Source: Labilibacter marinus
GTDB lineage: Bacteria > Bacteroidota > Bacteroidia > Bacteroidales > Marinilabiliaceae
Reading direction: 5' to 3'
Assembly: GCF_001659685.2 (NCBI RefSeq)
Contig: NZ_LXYE02000020.1
Span: 1-64,000 of the forward strand
DNA length: 64,000 nucleotides
A program made the translations under genes and the position numbers. Shown in pieces: positions 36,285-45,420 of this stretch (position 1 is its first letter; the number at the start of each line of letters is the position of its first letter). The notes below the pieces were generated by a model. The model saw only the letters and a list, made by a program, of their open reading frames with translations, was not told the DNA's origin and did no database searches.

Positions 36285-38603
36285 ATGTTAATTCAATACT
36301 TAAAAAGTGCGTGGAGAAATATTTGGAGAAACAAGCTTTCTTCATCTATAAATATTATCGGACTTGCTGTTGGGCTAGCCACCGGTATTTTAGCTATGCT
36401 TTTCTCATATCATGAAATAAGCTATGAAAAATGCCATGATAAAGCCGATCAAATAGCGAAAGTCATTACGTATGGCAATTTTGGAGCTTTCCGACAGTTA
36501 CCCACTACTTTCCCGCAAACTGCATTTGATTTACCCGGTAAATTTCCTGCCATAACAAAGGCTGTGCGTACACGAAGTATTGAGAATGCCACTGTTTTTA
36601 AAGATAAAACACCTATTCTGGAAGAGTCCATGATGATAGCGGAACCGGACTTGCTGAATATGTTTAGTTTTGATATTACGCAAGGTATATATTCGGGACA
36701 AGGCAATACCATCATTTTATCCGATGTAATGGCTCGTAAATATTTTAGTAATGAAGATGCGATAGGAAAAGTATTAAAGATTGAAATTTATGGAAATATA
36801 TTTCATTTAACGGTAGAAGGTATTTATAAAGACTTACCCGATAATACGCATTTAAAGTCTTCCGCTATCTTAAGTTGGAACGTGGCTAAGGTGTTGTATA
36901 AAGAAAGGCAAGGGTTTCATTCTACAGATTTTGATGTCTATTGCTTATTGCAACCTTCAGCTAATATTCAAAGCTTAAACCAGCAAATTGTAGCCAACTA
37001 TGAGTTGCCAGTTAATATTGAAAATTGCACTGTTGCTTTAATGCCTATCAAAGATTTTCATTTAAGAAGTGCTTTTGAGAACAACTCGGCTAACTTATAT
37101 CTTCTATTTATTGGAGGCTGTGTTGCCCTGCTCATTGCCATTTTCAACTATGTATCGCAGTCTACCATCCAATATTCTATGCGAACGCAAGAGGTAGGTA
37201 TCCGTTTATCTAACGGAGGAAAATCCAGGGATATTTTCATACAGTTTATGGTTGATACCCTCCTAATAACCTTATTGGCCTTTGGTATTTGCCTGTTGAT
37301 GTTATCTTCTGCTTTACCTTATTTCAATGATTTAGTAGATACAAATATCAGCTTAAACCTAGATTTAGAATATTACCTCATCATCCTATCCTTATTTGTT
37401 CTGACTGTAGTTCTGGCAGGATTCTATCCCTCCATGGTAATGGCAAAAGTAAAGCCTGGATTGCTATTAAAATCCGCGGTGAGTCCAACCGTAAGTAAAA
37501 GTAAGATGCGCAGTGTATTAACAACCGTACAATTTGTTTTTGCAATACTGTTGATTCAAATTATGATTGTATCGCAAAGGCAAGGTCATTATATCGAAAA
37601 TGCTAGCATAACTGGCTTTGATGCCGAAAATGTAATAGCCATAAACGGATATAAGTGGGGAAAGTTAGATAAAATAAAAAACGAGTTACTTCGGAATAGC
37701 TCTATTGAGGCTGTGTCTTGGGGGCAAAGTATGCCAGGCATGCAAACTAGTATGACGGTGGAATGGAAAGGTACGGATAACAAACTAATGGCCAATAAAT
37801 TTCATTGCGAATCTGGTTATCTCGATCTATTTAAAATTAAAATGGAAAGTGGTCGTAATTTTTCTAGCGACAATAAATCTGATTTAAAAAATGGAGTACT
37901 TGTTAATCATTTATTAGTAGAAACCATGGCTTGGAAAGAGCCTATTGGAAAAACGCTAAAAGTGAATAATAAAGACCACATTGTATTGGGAATTGTGAGT
38001 AACTACATGGCTGCACCTCCCATTTTTGATGATACGCCTTTAATTATTTTACCCGCAGGCAAACAAGCCTATAATTTAATGATAAGAGTAAATCCTAATA
38101 AGAGGCAAGAAGCGCACCAGCATATCACAGCGGTGCTAAGACAAGCCAATCCTAATTACCCTATCAATTTACGATATTACAAAGAGATTACCTATGAATT
38201 AGCTAAGTCCTTTATTTCAATGGCTACCTTGGTAAATGCTTTTGTCATCATCATTATACTAAATGCCTTTTTATCACTATTTGGTCTGTCGCATTTTATT
38301 ACCGAACGCGCCAAAAAACAAATTGGCGTAAAAAAAGTATTTGGGGCTTCCATCATGAATGTGTATTGGGAATTATCAAAAAGCTTTGTCATACGATTTC
38401 TAATTGCCTTTGTAATCATAACCCCGATATCCTATCTGTTTAGTACGCAGTACGTGGCCACCTTTTCACGCCAGCTTCCTTTAACAGCAGATATATTTAT
38501 TCATAGTGGATTAATGGTTTTGGCTATGCTATTGCTAGCCACCAGTTATAAAATCATCAAGTCGGCCCTCGATAATCCTGTAGAGGCATTGCGATATGAG
38601 TAA
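36285..38603 (+). CDS. FtsX/MacB-type ABC permease 8
   Basis: The product has 772 residues and is the most divergent of the array. Coupling motifs are QEVGIRLSNGG and KQIGVKKVFGA. The C-terminal membrane region (LTADIFIHSGLMVLAMLLLATSY) lacks the FAYKTELSWWIF block, and only the last residues NPVEALRYE match the others. It is the last gene of the series; its stop codon directly abuts the stop codon of the convergent symporter gene. Confidence 0.9.
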   Translation: MLIQYLKSAWRNIWRNKLSSSINIIGLAVGLATGILAMLFSYHEISYEKCHDKADQIAKVITYGNFGAFRQLPTTFPQTAFDLPGKFPAITKAVRTRSIENATVFKDKTPILEESMMIAEPDLLNMFSFDITQGIYSGQGNTIILSDVMARKYFSNEDAIGKVLKIEIYGNIFHLTVEGIYKDLPDNTHLKSSAILSWNVAKVLYKERQGFHSTDFDVYCLLQPSANIQSLNQQIVANYELPVNIENCTVALMPIKDFHLRSAFENNSANLYLLFIGGCVALLIAIFNYVSQSTIQYSMRTQEVGIRLSNGGKSRDIFIQFMVDTLLITLLAFGICLLMLSSALPYFNDLVDTNISLNLDLEYYLIILSLFVLTVVLAGFYPSMVMAKVKPGLLLKSAVSPTVSKSKMRSVLTTVQFVFAILLIQIMIVSQRQGHYIENASITGFDAENVIAINGYKWGKLDKIKNELLRNSSIEAVSWGQSMPGMQTSMTVEWKGTDNKLMANKFHCESGYLDLFKIKMESGRNFSSDNKSDLKNGVLVNHLLVETMAWKEPIGKTLKVNNKDHIVLGIVSNYMAAPPIFDDTPLIILPAGKQAYNLMIRVNPNKRQEAHQHITAVLRQANPNYPINLRYYKEITYELAKSFISMATLVNAFVIIIILNAFLSLFGLSHFITERAKKQIGVKKVFGASIMNVYWELSKSFVIRFLIAFVIITPISYLFSTQYVATFSRQLPLTADIFIHSGLMVLAMLLLATSYKIIKSALDNPVEALRYE

Positions 38604-39887
38604 TTATTCATCACCTTCAACCTTCTCTGGCTCCCGGTTTCTCCACCACGAAGCCAGAGAAGAACCCGTGATATTCATTAATGGGCCAAAGATGGCAGGA
38701 GCAAGACCAACGGTTGCAATCTTCCCCATTTGTAAGGCTAAACCAGAGGCCATTCCTCCGTTTTGCATTCCTACTTCTAAGGCTACAGTTCTGCAATCTT
38801 TTTCCTTCATCTTTAATAATTTACTTAAAGAATAACCTAAACTATATCCTAACAGATTGTGAATGCAACATGCTAAAATCAGTAGTAAACCCACTTCTAA
38901 AAGGCTATCCCTTCCTGCCGCTGTGATGATGGTGATGATAATCCCAATACCAAGCATTGAGACAAAGGAAAGCGCTTGATTTAATGATTCTTTTCCTCCT
39001 TTTATAAAGAACTTAAAGATATATACGCCAACTATTGGAAGTAAAATAAAAATTAGCACATCTATAGAAAAACCTGTGGCAAAACTATTAAAGTCCAGCC
39101 CATTTGTATTGTAGTCTATTAAGTTTTTGAGCAAAATGATAAGCAAATACGATGCTATTTGAATAATGGTATTTTTCTTGTTTTTATAGGCAAATGCAAA
39201 AAGGTTAAACACCAATCCAGCACAAATTGGAAGAATAACCATATTAAAGATTCCATACATCATTTCCCAAAAATGAATTTCAACCAATTCGCCAGCCAAT
39301 AATTGCATTAGCAAAGGGGTCATTATAGGAGAAAGTAATGTAGCAAAGGCGGTTAATGTTACCGACAAAGCGAGGTTAGCCTTAGCGATAAACGACATTA
39401 CATTGGATGCCATTCCGCTAGGAGAAGAGCCAACCAATACAATGCCAGCTGCTACTTCTGGTGGAAATTTGAACAATGTAGCTATGCTTATCCCTAATAT
39501 TGGCATTAAGGTAAACTGACAGATAACACCAACAATAACGCCCTTGGGCATTTTCATCACACCTTTAAAATCGTTTAAACTCATTTGCGAACCCATTCCA
39601 AACATGATGATTTGAAGCAATGGAACAATTAAGCTTTGGTATTCAAATTCGCCATAATTCAAAAAATACTGCGGGTAGTACATGGAAGCGGTAACCGCGG
39701 TAAGAATCAATAACGAATATGAAAATCCTTTTAGCTTTTCGCTTCCTCTAACCGCAATTGCCAATGATACGAATGTAAATATTAAAAAAGGACCAGATAA
39801 TTGACTCTTTCCTGAAAAGTAGAAATACGAGAATAATATGATCGAGAATAAAGAAATAATGCCAGATAGCTTATATACAAATTTCAT
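38604..39887 (-). CDS. BASS-family (bile acid:sodium symporter) transporter
   Basis: The product has 427 residues with about ten membrane helices and a short charged C-terminus. Family features include MFGMGSQMSLNDFKGVM near helix 3, VGSSPSGMASNVMSFIAKANLALSVTLTAFATLLSP across the sodium-binding crossover region, and EVGMQNGGMASGLAL in the second crossover. Despite the family name, bacterial members often carry pantoate, 2-keto acids or other organic anions with sodium. The substrate cannot be told here. It is transcribed toward the permease array, on its own. Confidence 0.88.
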   Translation of the reverse strand: MKFVYKLSGIISLFSIILFSYFYFSGKSQLSGPFLIFTFVSLAIAVRGSEKLKGFSYSLLILTAVTASMYYPQYFLNYGEFEYQSLIVPLLQIIMFGMGSQMSLNDFKGVMKMPKGVIVGVICQFTLMPILGISIATLFKFPPEVAAGIVLVGSSPSGMASNVMSFIAKANLALSVTLTAFATLLSPIMTPLLMQLLAGELVEIHFWEMMYGIFNMVILPICAGLVFNLFAFAYKNKKNTIIQIASYLLIILLKNLIDYNTNGLDFNSFATGFSIDVLIFILLPIVGVYIFKFFIKGGKESLNQALSFVSMLGIGIIITIITAAGRDSLLEVGLLLILACCIHNLLGYSLGYSLSKLLKMKEKDCRTVALEVGMQNGGMASGLALQMGKIATVGLAPAIFGPLMNITGSSLASWWRNREPEKVEGDE

Positions 39888-40071
39888 TTTTAAAGATGCT
39901 AATGTTTGATTTGTAAAATAATGAAATATTCTGATTATCTAATTGTCTTTTTTGAACAGATGAGGCAATGCTTTAAAGCGAATAGATATCTGGTACGATT
40001 TAAATTAAAATATTTAGAGCTATTAATGTGAAAATTGAATAAGATAAATTTTTATCATACTAAATGCATTT

Positions 40072-40809
40072 TTACTTTAATAAGTACATGATAAAAACAG
40101 GCATTTGCCCCAGTATATTTGCCCAAATATGAATAATCATGGGTGGATAAATACTTTTTGTTTTCTCACGATAGTAGCCCATAAAAAGACCAAGGCTTGT
40201 GGCAAAGAAAACAACAGCACAAACAGCCCATATATCCATAAATGTGATACAAGTAAAGTGCATAGCTCCAAAAAATAATCCTGACACCCATACAGGAGTA
40301 CTCAATTTTAAAAATCTTGACTGCTTATGTTGGTTTATAAATCCCTGAACAAAACCTCTAACAAATATTTCTTCTGCAATACTTGACCAAAGTACAGCAG
40401 TTAAAACTACTTCCAATATAGATGTTGGTGGAGGAAACGATTTAATGGGTGTATCTGGAGAAAATAAATTCCGCAGCAAAATATTAAAGATACCAGCTCC
40501 TAAAATGGTGGATACCACTATTAATAATGTAGATATCCAAAACAGTTTAAAATATTTTAAACTTTCAGGCTTTTTAAATCCATAACCATTCAACGAGCCT
40601 TGGTTTACAAGTAAAATGCTCAGCATCGAAAAAATAATCATTAATGATTTAACGCTTACATTTTTTGTGTAAAAATTCAGATGAACATGGGTTCCTAAAA
40701 AGTTATTAATTGGTTTGGCAATCATTGAAGAAGCAAAGAAAATTAAAACGCCTACACCAATTACAAATAACAGGCTTAAGTGTTTATTCCTTTTAATTTT
40801 ATCTAACAT
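40072..40809 (-). CDS. CPBP family intramembrane metalloprotease-like protein
   Basis: The product has 245 residues with about seven or eight membrane helices. The Abi/CAAX-protease motifs are present: SIAEEIFVRGF (EExxxR), FGAMHF with the second-motif His, and a C-terminal IIHIWANILG with another His. In bacteria such proteins often accompany peptide or bacteriocin systems as immunity or processing factors. The ATG at 40809 is chosen because the longer frame would overlap the regulator gene by 50 bp. Its place beside a TrmB-like regulator and between two exporter modules is suggestive only. Confidence 0.87.
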   Translation of the reverse strand: MLDKIKRNKHLSLLFVIGVGVLIFFASSMIAKPINNFLGTHVHLNFYTKNVSVKSLMIIFSMLSILLVNQGSLNGYGFKKPESLKYFKLFWISTLLIVVSTILGAGIFNILLRNLFSPDTPIKSFPPPTSILEVVLTAVLWSSIAEEIFVRGFVQGFINQHKQSRFLKLSTPVWVSGLFFGAMHFTCITFMDIWAVCAVVFFATSLGLFMGYYREKTKSIYPPMIIHIWANILGQMPVFIMYLLK

Positions 40810-40819
40810 ATCGTTTCGT

Positions 40820-41674
40820 TTATTTTCTTGAATACAGTTCAAATAATTTTTTAACACCTGGGATTTCACTATTAAAAAAGAACTTTTCGTTGTTTAATAT
40901 TTCTTTGGCCTTTGCACAGAAATCATTATCATTTATATGACTTAACAACTTTATAACCACCTGCTCGCGCGAAAACCCTGCTAATAACATATTTGATTCA
41001 TACAGGTTATTACTCCATTTTGCTTGGAGAATTTCTGTGGTTGCATTATTCATTAAGGATAATAAATGTTGCTCTCCATCAATTATCACATTCATTTGTT
41101 GACTTTGCCAATATTCAAGCACATTACTAGCCATAGATGTATATGCTATTTCTGCACCTGGTAATTCAACTGGATCGTATACTTGTATATGAACTTTTAC
41201 TCCTCGTTTAATGGCGTCTATAATTGATGATTTCACCCTTTTAAATGGCTCTGGAAAAATATCAATAATTGCTATTTGCTTGCATTGATCCATCATGGAG
41301 CAAAATTTTTCAAAAGCTAAGTCTGTTGAATTTATTGAATAACTTCTTTCATCAAAATGTGTTTTTCCAAGATTTCTTAATTGACTTTTTACCTTGGTCA
41401 TTTTTCTAATTAAAGATTTTTCATAATGACCAATGAACTCATCCGGCAATACTGCTTTGCAAATTCTTTTCGTATTATCCTCTATAATTACGGCCCCTTT
41501 TTGAGCCAAAGTATCCATGGCTTTATAAACGTTAGCAGCTGGTTTATTCAAATGCTTTGCAATACCATATGCTGTCATTGGCTCAGTTGTCAGCAAGCCA
41601 ATATATACTTCAGCTTCTAACAAATTAAATCCTATATCTAAAAGATCCTGATATAGTGTGTTATTTGATTTCAT
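40820..41674 (-). CDS. TrmB-like transcriptional regulator
   Basis: The product has 284 residues. The N-terminal winged helix is seen in LLDIGFNLLEAEVYIGLLTTEPMTAYGIAKHLNKPAANVYKAMDTLAQKGAV (about 10-60). After a linker comes a C-terminal domain with a phospholipase-D-like fold as in TrmB effector domains (AIIDIFPEPFKRVKSSIIDAIKRGVKVHIQVYDP). TrmB proteins usually bind sugars, but members in bacteria vary. It ends 10 bp before the CPBP gene on the same strand, so the two form an operon and the regulator may control it. Confidence 0.85.
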   Translation of the reverse strand: MKSNNTLYQDLLDIGFNLLEAEVYIGLLTTEPMTAYGIAKHLNKPAANVYKAMDTLAQKGAVIIEDNTKRICKAVLPDEFIGHYEKSLIRKMTKVKSQLRNLGKTHFDERSYSINSTDLAFEKFCSMMDQCKQIAIIDIFPEPFKRVKSSIIDAIKRGVKVHIQVYDPVELPGAEIAYTSMASNVLEYWQSQQMNVIIDGEQHLLSLMNNATTEILQAKWSNNLYESNMLLAGFSREQVVIKLLSHINDNDFCAKAKEILNNEKFFFNSEIPGVKKLFELYSRK

Positions 41675-41911
41675 TTATATACCGTTTATACAAAATCACT
41701 TATTATACAGACTTGACGACAAAAACTGTAAATAAATAATTACGTGTGTGAATAGATTTGTGCTTGCAAATGTATAGGATAAAACCATATTTATTATTAT
41801 ATATTTATACTACGTCGTAGGAGCATTGACAATCATAGTATTAAAGTCAAATATTGTAGTAGTTAACAATTAATTATATTGTGGAAATCCAATATATGTC
41901 TTAAAAAAAAG

Positions 41912-42131
41912 GTAACTATTCAGTAGTAAGACAAAAGTATAAAGACAAAAGACAAGAGTTTATTCATTGATACTTATAATTATTAAGTTCTGAATGATTC
42001 TTATTATTAAACTAATTTAAAGAACATAGCACCTTTTTTTATCATTGTTTAGCATGAACTAGAATGTATGAAAATTGTAAAATGCTCACATCTTTATACT
42101 TGTGTCTTTATTCTTTATACTGAATAGTAAC
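41912..42131. mobile_element. MITE-like inverted repeat
   Basis: GTAACTATTCAGTA (41912-41925) pairs with TACTGAATAGTAAC (42118-42131), 13 of 14 positions, and the similarity continues inward through AAAGAC-type words. AAAAAAG lies outside both arms and could be a target duplication. There is no open frame inside. The call is tentative. Confidence 0.35.
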
Positions 42132-42228
42132 AAAAAAGTATCATCCACAACTTATATTTTGCTCTATTGACATTATTTAATCTAAAGCAAATACTCATTT
42201 CGAACTGTAAAAAAATCATCCAGTAAAC

Positions 42229-42246
42229 TGTAAATATATTTTACAC
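42229..42246. promoter_or_regulatory. Candidate activator-binding palindrome, second module
   Basis: TGTAAATATATTTTACAC is the reverse-complement form of the site at 14472-14490, and the following ATC also matches. It lies about 55-70 bp upstream of the sigma-54-like element. Confidence 0.6.
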
Positions 42247-42298
42247 ATCAGATACAGCACTTATAAATAAATAACACTTAATCTGCACTTTATGAATA

Positions 42299-42315
42299 TT
42301 GGTATATTGTATGCA
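42299..42315 (+). promoter_or_regulatory. Sigma-54-like promoter of second exporter module
   Basis: TTGGTATATTGTATGCA has GG and GC in exact -24/-12 spacing with flanking TTGG and TGCA. The middle of the -24 box departs from TGGCAC. The ATPase start codon is 35 bp downstream. Confidence 0.5.
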
Positions 42316-42349
42316 ATTAGAGTCACATCTAAAACTTAAAGTCTTTTTT

Positions 42350-43045
42350 ATGATTGAATTAAAAGGAATATTTAAATACTTCAACCACAAAACACAACGT
42401 ACTTTTGTATTAAAAGATATTAATACCAAAATAGGAGAAGGCGAATTTGTGAGTATTATGGGGCCTTCGGGCGCTGGCAAATCAACCCTGCTAAATATTA
42501 TTGGCTTGTTGGATGAATCATCGGAAGGTGAATACTTGTTCTTTGATGAATCTATGACTAAGGTTAAGGACAAGAAAAAAGTAGAATATCATCGCAATTA
42601 TATTGGTTTCATTTTTCAGGCTTACCATTTAATTGAAGAGATGACCGTTTATGAGAACATAGAAACACCACTTATTTATAAAGGCATCAAAAAGAAAGAA
42701 CGTCAGGCTATTATAGCTGATATTTTGGATAGGTTCAATATAGTTGCCAAAAAAGATTTATTCCCTCAACAGCTTTCAGGTGGGCAACAGCAAATGGTTG
42801 GAATTGCTCGTGCTATAGCCGGAAAACCTAAATTGCTTTTAGCGGATGAACCAACAGGAAATTTACATACCGAGCAGGGCAAAATGATTATGGAGGTGCT
42901 TAAAGAATTAAACGAAGAAGGAACTACCATCATACAAGTTACCCATAACGAGGCTTTTGCTCAATACGGAACAAGAACTATTCGTTTGTTGGATGGCAGA
43001 ATTGAGGAAGATGTAAAAAGTAAGGTAACGTCATTGGCAGAATAA
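42350..43045 (+). CDS. MacB/LolD-type ABC transporter ATPase, second module
   Basis: The product has 231 residues with Walker A GPSGAGKST (38-46), Q-loop Gln90, signature LSGGQQQM (142-149) and Walker B LLLADE (162-167). Two usually conserved positions differ from the first ATPase: the Arg after LSGGQQQ is Met, and the D-loop is NLH, not NLD. The switch His (VTHN) is kept. Catalysis is probably retained, possibly slower. A TTG 51 bp upstream is in frame but overlaps the sigma-54-like element, so the ATG is preferred. It is paired with one permease 32 bp downstream. Confidence 0.92.
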   Translation: MIELKGIFKYFNHKTQRTFVLKDINTKIGEGEFVSIMGPSGAGKSTLLNIIGLLDESSEGEYLFFDESMTKVKDKKKVEYHRNYIGFIFQAYHLIEEMTVYENIETPLIYKGIKKKERQAIIADILDRFNIVAKKDLFPQQLSGGQQQMVGIARAIAGKPKLLLADEPTGNLHTEQGKMIMEVLKELNEEGTTIIQVTHNEAFAQYGTRTIRLLDGRIEEDVKSKVTSLAE

Positions 43046-43077
43046 GCACATGTAATCTTTTATCACGATCATAAATT

Positions 43078-45396
43078 ATGAGAACCATTTTACGACGTTT
43101 ACAAAAGCAAAAATTCGTCACCTCTTTTAAAATTATAAGTCTCGGAATTGGCATTTCGTGCGCTGTAATATTGTTTTATATAGCGTTTAATCTTTATAGT
43201 ACAGATAGGTTTTACCCCGACAAAGAGTTGGTTTATCAGGTATTTGAAAAATATACTACACCCAACGACAATTCTACTTCTCGTATTATTCGTCATCCTG
43301 TGGCTGGAGCTATGATGACGGATTTTTCGCAGGTGGAATATGGCACTACAGTAAGAAAGGATTGGGATTCGCCTTACGAATACAAACAAGAGATATTAAA
43401 TTTGGAGACTTATTATGCCGACTCATTGCTATTTAAAGTCTTTCAGCGAAAATGTATTTTGGGTGACGCTGAGCATGCCCTTAAATCTTTAAATACAGCA
43501 GTAATTACTAAATCGGTTGCCCATAAGTTATTTGGCAAGGAGAATCCTATTAATCAGACATTAACGCTAAGAGGCTCCAGATTAATTGAGGTGAAGGCCG
43601 TAATAGAAGATTGGCCATCGAACGCCAGTTTTGATGCCGAAGTTATTTTATCATTTGAAACACTTAAAAATGAGGACAGGCTAACGATGAGTTGGCATGG
43701 AGGAGATAGTTTTACAGGCTACGTAAAGCTGCTTCCTGAAACAGACGTATCTATGCTACGGAGTAAGTTTAACGCTTTTGTGGGCAAATACACCGACCTT
43801 AAAAAATTAAACGCTAGCGGTTATAACCTAGAATATTTCATAGTTCCCTTAATTAAGGCTCGTTTTTTAAACAATAATAATTTAATTACTCAAATACTTA
43901 TTCTGGTTTTACTGGGAACTTTATTATTGGCATTAGTTTGCTTCAATGCCTACCTGCTATCCGTATCACAACAAAACCGAATGAAAAAGGAGTTGGTAGT
44001 TCGTAGAATCAATGGTTCATCGTATAGCCAAGTATTAATGCTCATCTTTAAAGATGCCTTGTTTCAGTTTTCCCTTGCCTTAGGTATTGCTATACTAGTA
44101 ACATGGAACATCGCTCCCATAGCAAGTACATTCTTTAATTTCAGCATCTTAAAAATCATTACTAGTGTTTCGTTTGTAAGCATATTTTTATCTGTTACAG
44201 CCATCATATTTTTGGCTATTTTTATTCTTCCCTCCATCAGAACAATGCGTGGAATGCATAAAACAAAGACAGCTAACAAGCCAATTTTTGCCGACTTCCC
44301 ATTGGCCTTACAAATTGGCATATCATTTACTTTACTCACATTTTTTTGGTTTGTATTTCAACAACTCAATTATATACAAAGCTTTGACAAAGGCTATTCT
44401 TCAGAGGGAATTACCTATGTAGAATTACATAATAAGCAATTGTACGATAACCATGCCTTCTTAAAACGAGAGATATCAAAAATACCAGGAGTAATCAGTG
44501 TTGGAACCTCCGATGATGTGCCATTATATGGTTTATCAGGCAATATTTTTGGCACCGAGCCTAGTGGCGATAATTATAGAATATTTAGACACCTACAAGC
44601 CGATAATGATTTCTTTGAAACGCTTAATATGACCGTGGAAGGTAAAGGCTTTAGTAATACTTCGAACAATAAAAATGAAGTAATTATTACCGAGGCGGTA
44701 GCAGATGAACTCGGGTTTGAAAATCCACTATACAAAACTATTTACCAAACCAGAGGTAGACAATTCACCATAGTTGGGGTAGCTAAAGATATTGTATCTG
44801 GCACAATACATTCAAAAATTGATGGAATAGTATTTCAGAAGTTTTATGCGCCAGATACCTATACCCTATTAAGCATTAAAATGGATGAAAAAAATATGCT
44901 AGCTACTTCTGAGTATGTTACAAGAACTTTCGAAAAATTAATGCCGAATACAAATATCCAACTCAAATATTATAATCAGGATATTGAGGCGGCATATAAA
45001 ACGGATTTTGCTTTAAAAAAGGCTGTTACATTTTTTGCCATTATTGCCACACTACTTACTATTGCTGGTTTAGTTGGCTTTGCTATCAGCTCAATTCAAA
45101 AACGCATGAAGGAGCTTGGCGTACGAAAAGTAAATGGTGCTACAGAATGGAATTTGCTCACTTTACTAAATAAAAACTTGGTGCTTAAAGCAGGTATCAC
45201 TTTAGTGCTATTTATACCTATTTCCTGGTATTTAGTGAACTCCTGGATTCAATTCTATGCCTACCATGTACCCATTACTCCAATAGTTTTTACCGTGGCA
45301 TTAATGCTGGTGTTATTTGTCGTTTTTGTAACGGTTTCTATCACGGTATGGAATGCAGTTAGAAAAAATCCTATTGAATCTTTACGCTATGAATAA
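43078..45396 (+). CDS. FtsX/MacB-type ABC permease 9, second module
   Basis: The product has 772 residues, same doubled layout, with coupling motifs KELVVRRINGS and KELGVRKVNGA. Its C-terminus (VFTVALMLVLFVVFVTVSITVWNAVRKNPIESLRYE in overlapping pieces) lacks the aromatic block of the main array but keeps the ending pattern NPIESLRYE. It has its own ATPase and no channel or adaptor gene nearby, so it presumably works with the channel and adaptor encoded about 25 kb upstream, or independently. Confidence 0.9.
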   Translation: MRTILRRLQKQKFVTSFKIISLGIGISCAVILFYIAFNLYSTDRFYPDKELVYQVFEKYTTPNDNSTSRIIRHPVAGAMMTDFSQVEYGTTVRKDWDSPYEYKQEILNLETYYADSLLFKVFQRKCILGDAEHALKSLNTAVITKSVAHKLFGKENPINQTLTLRGSRLIEVKAVIEDWPSNASFDAEVILSFETLKNEDRLTMSWHGGDSFTGYVKLLPETDVSMLRSKFNAFVGKYTDLKKLNASGYNLEYFIVPLIKARFLNNNNLITQILILVLLGTLLLALVCFNAYLLSVSQQNRMKKELVVRRINGSSYSQVLMLIFKDALFQFSLALGIAILVTWNIAPIASTFFNFSILKIITSVSFVSIFLSVTAIIFLAIFILPSIRTMRGMHKTKTANKPIFADFPLALQIGISFTLLTFFWFVFQQLNYIQSFDKGYSSEGITYVELHNKQLYDNHAFLKREISKIPGVISVGTSDDVPLYGLSGNIFGTEPSGDNYRIFRHLQADNDFFETLNMTVEGKGFSNTSNNKNEVIITEAVADELGFENPLYKTIYQTRGRQFTIVGVAKDIVSGTIHSKIDGIVFQKFYAPDTYTLLSIKMDEKNMLATSEYVTRTFEKLMPNTNIQLKYYNQDIEAAYKTDFALKKAVTFFAIIATLLTIAGLVGFAISSIQKRMKELGVRKVNGATEWNLLTLLNKNLVLKAGITLVLFIPISWYLVNSWIQFYAYHVPITPIVFTVALMLVLFVVFVTVSITVWNAVRKNPIESLRYE

Positions 45397-45420
45397 AAAT
45401 ATGGAAGTGCGATTTTGCTA

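Larger units (their letters stand above)
41675..42349. other. Long AT-rich regulatory region before second exporter module
   Basis: No gene is seen in 675 bp. It holds an inverted repeat of about 220 bp span (41912-42131), a palindrome shared with the TolC promoter region (42229-42246) and a sigma-54-like element (42299-42315). A weaker relative of the palindrome, TGTAAATAAATAATTACG, lies near 41728, closer to the TrmB-like gene. Confidence 0.6.

Noticed and set aside
40810-40869. Longer start for the CPBP protein
   Set aside because: It overlaps the regulator gene and adds a polar stretch without family similarity.
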